Assembly (NCBI GenBank): GCA_002343455.1
Contig: DDSR01000122.1
Location: 1-10,958 of the forward strand
Source of the DNA: Deltaproteobacteria bacterium UBA2385
GTDB lineage: Bacteria; Myxococcota_A; UBA796; UBA2385
Length of the DNA: 10,958 bases
Direction: 5' to 3'
The notes under the pieces were generated by a model. It was not told the origin of the DNA and ran no database searches. It saw nothing but the letters and a program-made list of their open reading frames with translations. Of this stretch, positions 8,809 through 10,958 are shown piece by piece (positions within the stretch are counted from its first letter, which is position 1; each line of letters opens with the position of its first letter). Made by a program: the position numbers and the translations under genes.

Positions 8809-8890
8809 TGCGAGAAGGGGGAGTCGAACCCCCACGGGTTGCCCCACCGGATCCTAAGTCCGGCGCGTCTGCCAGTTCCGCCATTCTCGC
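8809..8890 (-). tRNA. tRNA-Leu (anticodon TAG)
   Basis: A class II cloverleaf reads on the minus strand. The acceptor stem is GCGAGAA/TTCTCGC. The D stem is GCG/CGC. The anticodon stem CCGGA/TCCGG encloses loop CTTAGGA, giving TAG. The long variable arm is TGGGGCAACCCGT, and the T arm is GGGGG-TTCGACT-CCCCC. Discriminator A is followed by CCC, so CCA is not encoded. Length is 82. It sits 34 bp upstream of tig. Confidence 0.96.
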
Positions 8891-9019
8891 GGGACGATTT
8901 CCCAGAAGAAACGGCCCACAGGGACGACAGGGTGCAGCCCATGGAGGCACGCCCTGGCCCTTGAACACGACAGCGCCCCGGCGGCAAGCGCGGGGACACG
9001 GATTGCGGGGGGGTGAAAA

Positions 9020-9058
9020 GAGGACGGGGCCGGGACATCAGCGACGTCCCGGCCCCGT
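9020..9058 (-). terminator. Terminator after tRNA-His/tRNA-Lys
   Basis: A perfect 13-bp stem, ACGGGGCCGGGAC (9024-9036) with GTCCCGGCCCCGT (9046-9058), has a 9-base loop. On the minus strand it is followed by CCTCTTTTC, and it begins 6 bases after tRNA-Lys. It ends the tRNA pair's transcript. The 130 bp from here to tRNA-Leu should hold the promoter for tRNA-Leu and perhaps tig, but I see no confident -35/-10 pair. Confidence 0.85.
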
Positions 9059-9063
9059 TTGAT

Positions 9064-9139
9064 TGGTGGGCCCACCAGGAATCGAACCTGGAACCTGCGG
9101 ATTAAGAGTCCGTTGCTCTGCCAATTGAGCTATGAGCCC
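9064..9139 (-). tRNA. tRNA-Lys (anticodon CTT)
   Basis: A cloverleaf reads on the minus strand. The acceptor stem is GGGCTCA/TGGGCCC (one T-G pair). The D arm is GCTC/GAGC. The anticodon stem is ACGGA/TCCGC with loop CTCTTAA, giving CTT. The T arm is CCAGG-TTCGATT-CCTGG. Discriminator A is followed by an encoded CCA. Length is 76. The outer pair of the anticodon stem (27-43) is an A-C mismatch; the rest is regular. Confidence 0.95.
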
Positions 9140-9154
9140 GCAATTCTGCGGAGA

Positions 9155-9311
<157 letters not shown>

Positions 9312-9337
<26 letters not shown>

Positions 9338-10958
9338 GGCCCCTCGCTCGCCAACCCGGAAGGGGCAGGCTCAGACCCGGCGGAAGCCAGGGCAGGTCGA
9401 GCTCCTGGGCGAGCAGGACGCGGCCGAGGGCCTCGGTCGACGGCTCCATCCCACCGGGCAGGCAGGCCAGGATCCAGGCCTGGGTGAGCCGATCCTCGTC
9501 CAGAGGGAGGGCCTCCAGCGACGGCCCCAGGGGAGGACGCATCCGGTCCAGGGAGGCCGGGAGGAAGCCCACCGACGACCCCTCCGCGGGGAGCTCCAGC
9601 CAGGCGCCTCCTTCGGGCTCCTCGAGCTGCCCCATCGCCACGAGGAGGCGGAGAGGATTGGCCCAGATCCCCTCCCCGCTCTGCCAGGCCTCCGGATCGA
9701 CGGCCGAGGCGCTCCCCCGCGACCCCAGGCCCGCGTCCTCCCAGGGCCAGGGACGCAGCCCGTCCAGGCGGTCGCCCGAGACCGGATCCAGGGCCACGCC
9801 GGCGGGGACCTCGCCCCAGTCCGCCTCGGTCGGCACCAGGGTCGGCCCTCCGGCGAAGAGCTGGATGGAGGCGCCGGGGCCCATCAGGGCCATCCCCTCC
9901 TCGATCGGGTGCTCGGGGTAGCCGCGGAGATCCAGGCTGCGCAGGGCGAGCTCGCCGTCGGCCAGGATCTGCCACCAGGGGAGGCCGCGGGGGTCGCGGG
10001 TCTCGTCCCACCGTCGGCCGGTGGTCCCGGAGACGGCGCCCCCCAGTCCGGACCCGCCGGGCACCCACACGGTGGAGGCCCGCGGGCCGCTGGCCAACAG
10101 CGCCTGGGCTCCCCCATCCACCGCCGGCCCCCAGCGCAGGCGCTCCACCTCCAGGCCGTCCTGCTCGATCGAGGCGAGGCGGCCGCGGGCGTCGTAGCGG
10201 AGCGTCCAGCTCGAGCCGGGGTCCACCTGCACGCCGACCAGCCGGCCCAGCTCGTCATGCTCGATCCGGGCCGCGCTGAGCCCGTCGCCCACGGCGACCA
10301 GCGGCCCCGCCTCGCTCCAGCGGTAGCTCAGCTCCGAGGAGGCCATCCCCCACGGCAGGGCCCCCGGGCTCGCCCGCGCCGTCACCGGCCTGCCCGCGGC
10401 GTCCCGCTCGACCGCCCAGCCATCCGGCCCGCGGGCCCCCGACGCCCCCAGGGACCAGGCCGGACGCCCCCCGGACTCGACCGCGATCACGCGGCCGGCC
10501 CCATCCCGACGCCAGCTTCGCTGCCCCCACAGGGCGTCCTCATCCTGGCGCACCCTCCCGTGGCTGTCCAGCTCCGCCCGGCGCGTGGCCACCACCCGAT
10601 CGGTCGCGTCGTGCACCGTCGCCCTCAGCCCGGCTCCTTCCCAGGCCAGCCGCACCACGCTCTGGAAGGGGTTGCGGATCAGCACCAGCCGGCCCTGCGC
10701 GTCCCGATCCAGCCCCAGGGAGAGGCCCGTCGGCCCCTGCACCCGGAGGAGCCGGCCCGCCGCGTCCCGCATGAAGCGCCAGCTCCGCGCACCCTCCTCC
10801 ACCTTCTGGATCCGGCCCCCCAGCTCCCAGCTCAGGCTCAGCGCCTCCCGCTTCCCGACCGCCCCCTCGGGTGCCCCCGCTGCAGGCCCCTCCGTCGGCA
10901 GGCTCACCTCCTCCGAGGTGATCCGCCCGGCGAGGTTGCGCTTGACCCTGACCTCGCC
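9312..10958 (-). CDS. YD-repeat (RHS-like) protein, C-terminal part; 5' end outside window
   Basis: 548 residues are visible and the frame is open to the right edge. A GTG at 10907 has a GGAGGAG just before it, but the codons upstream (for example RNLAGRITSE) already look like a YD-type repeat, so the true start probably lies beyond the window. Counting from that GTG, YD-like repeats include RDAAGRLLRV (47-56), RDAQGRLVLI (68-77), RDGAGRVIAV (134-143), RDAAGRPVTA (168-177), HDELGRLVGV (217-226) and YDARGRLASI (238-247). Such repeats build the beta-strand shell of RHS and teneurin proteins, usually on the surface or secreted. After about residue 300 the sequence turns Trp/Pro/Gly/Leu-rich and ends at 531 without the usual DPxGRF-type RHS core ending and without a toxin domain I recognise. 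The gene ends 79 bp before tRNA-His. Confidence 0.8.

Overview
The window is high-GC bacterial chromosome, by eye about two-thirds G+C, and nearly every gene is conserved housekeeping. The gene content (a tig-clpP-clpX-lon block, an adrenodoxin-type ferredoxin, a small periplasmic cytochrome c, a YD-repeat protein, strong GC codon bias) fits a proteobacterium or a delta-proteobacterial lineage such as Myxococcota. That placement is an inference; there is no rRNA or other phylogenetic marker here to settle it.

Layout. (1) 1-1427, plus strand: the 3' end of an unrecognised protein with a Pro/Ala/Ser-rich linker, then a RadC/JAMM-family gene. (2) 1430-2701, minus strand: a [2Fe-2S] ferredoxin converging on radC with 2 bp between stops, tRNA-Trp with its own terminator, a monohaem cytochrome c, and a tRNA-Val/tRNA-Asp pair with a terminator. 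(3) 2761-8775, minus strand: the classic proteostasis block, transcribed tig, clpP, clpX, lon, with clpP and clpX overlapping by 4 bp. (4) 8809-9232, minus strand: tRNA-Leu directly upstream of tig, and a tRNA-His/tRNA-Lys pair ending in a strong hairpin terminator. (5) 9312-10958, minus strand: the C-terminal part of a large YD-repeat (RHS-like) protein that runs off the right edge. No stretch over 300 bases lacks a gene.

How the genes fit together. Trigger factor catches nascent chains at the ribosome, ClpX unfolds substrates and feeds them to ClpP, and Lon degrades damaged or regulatory proteins. Six tRNA genes (His, Lys, Leu on one side; Val, Asp, Trp on the other) bracket this block, so translation and protein quality control are physically clustered.

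I see no phage, CRISPR, IS element or clear defence island. The least ordinary items are the trigger factor's long C-terminal addition (a Lys/Ala/Pro-rich linker followed by a helix-extended-loop-helix segment resembling SAP or Rho-N domains), the divergent YD-repeat protein without the usual RHS core ending, and a possible tiny hydrophobic reading frame between that gene and tRNA-His. I do not see convincing evidence of a wholly new multi-gene system.
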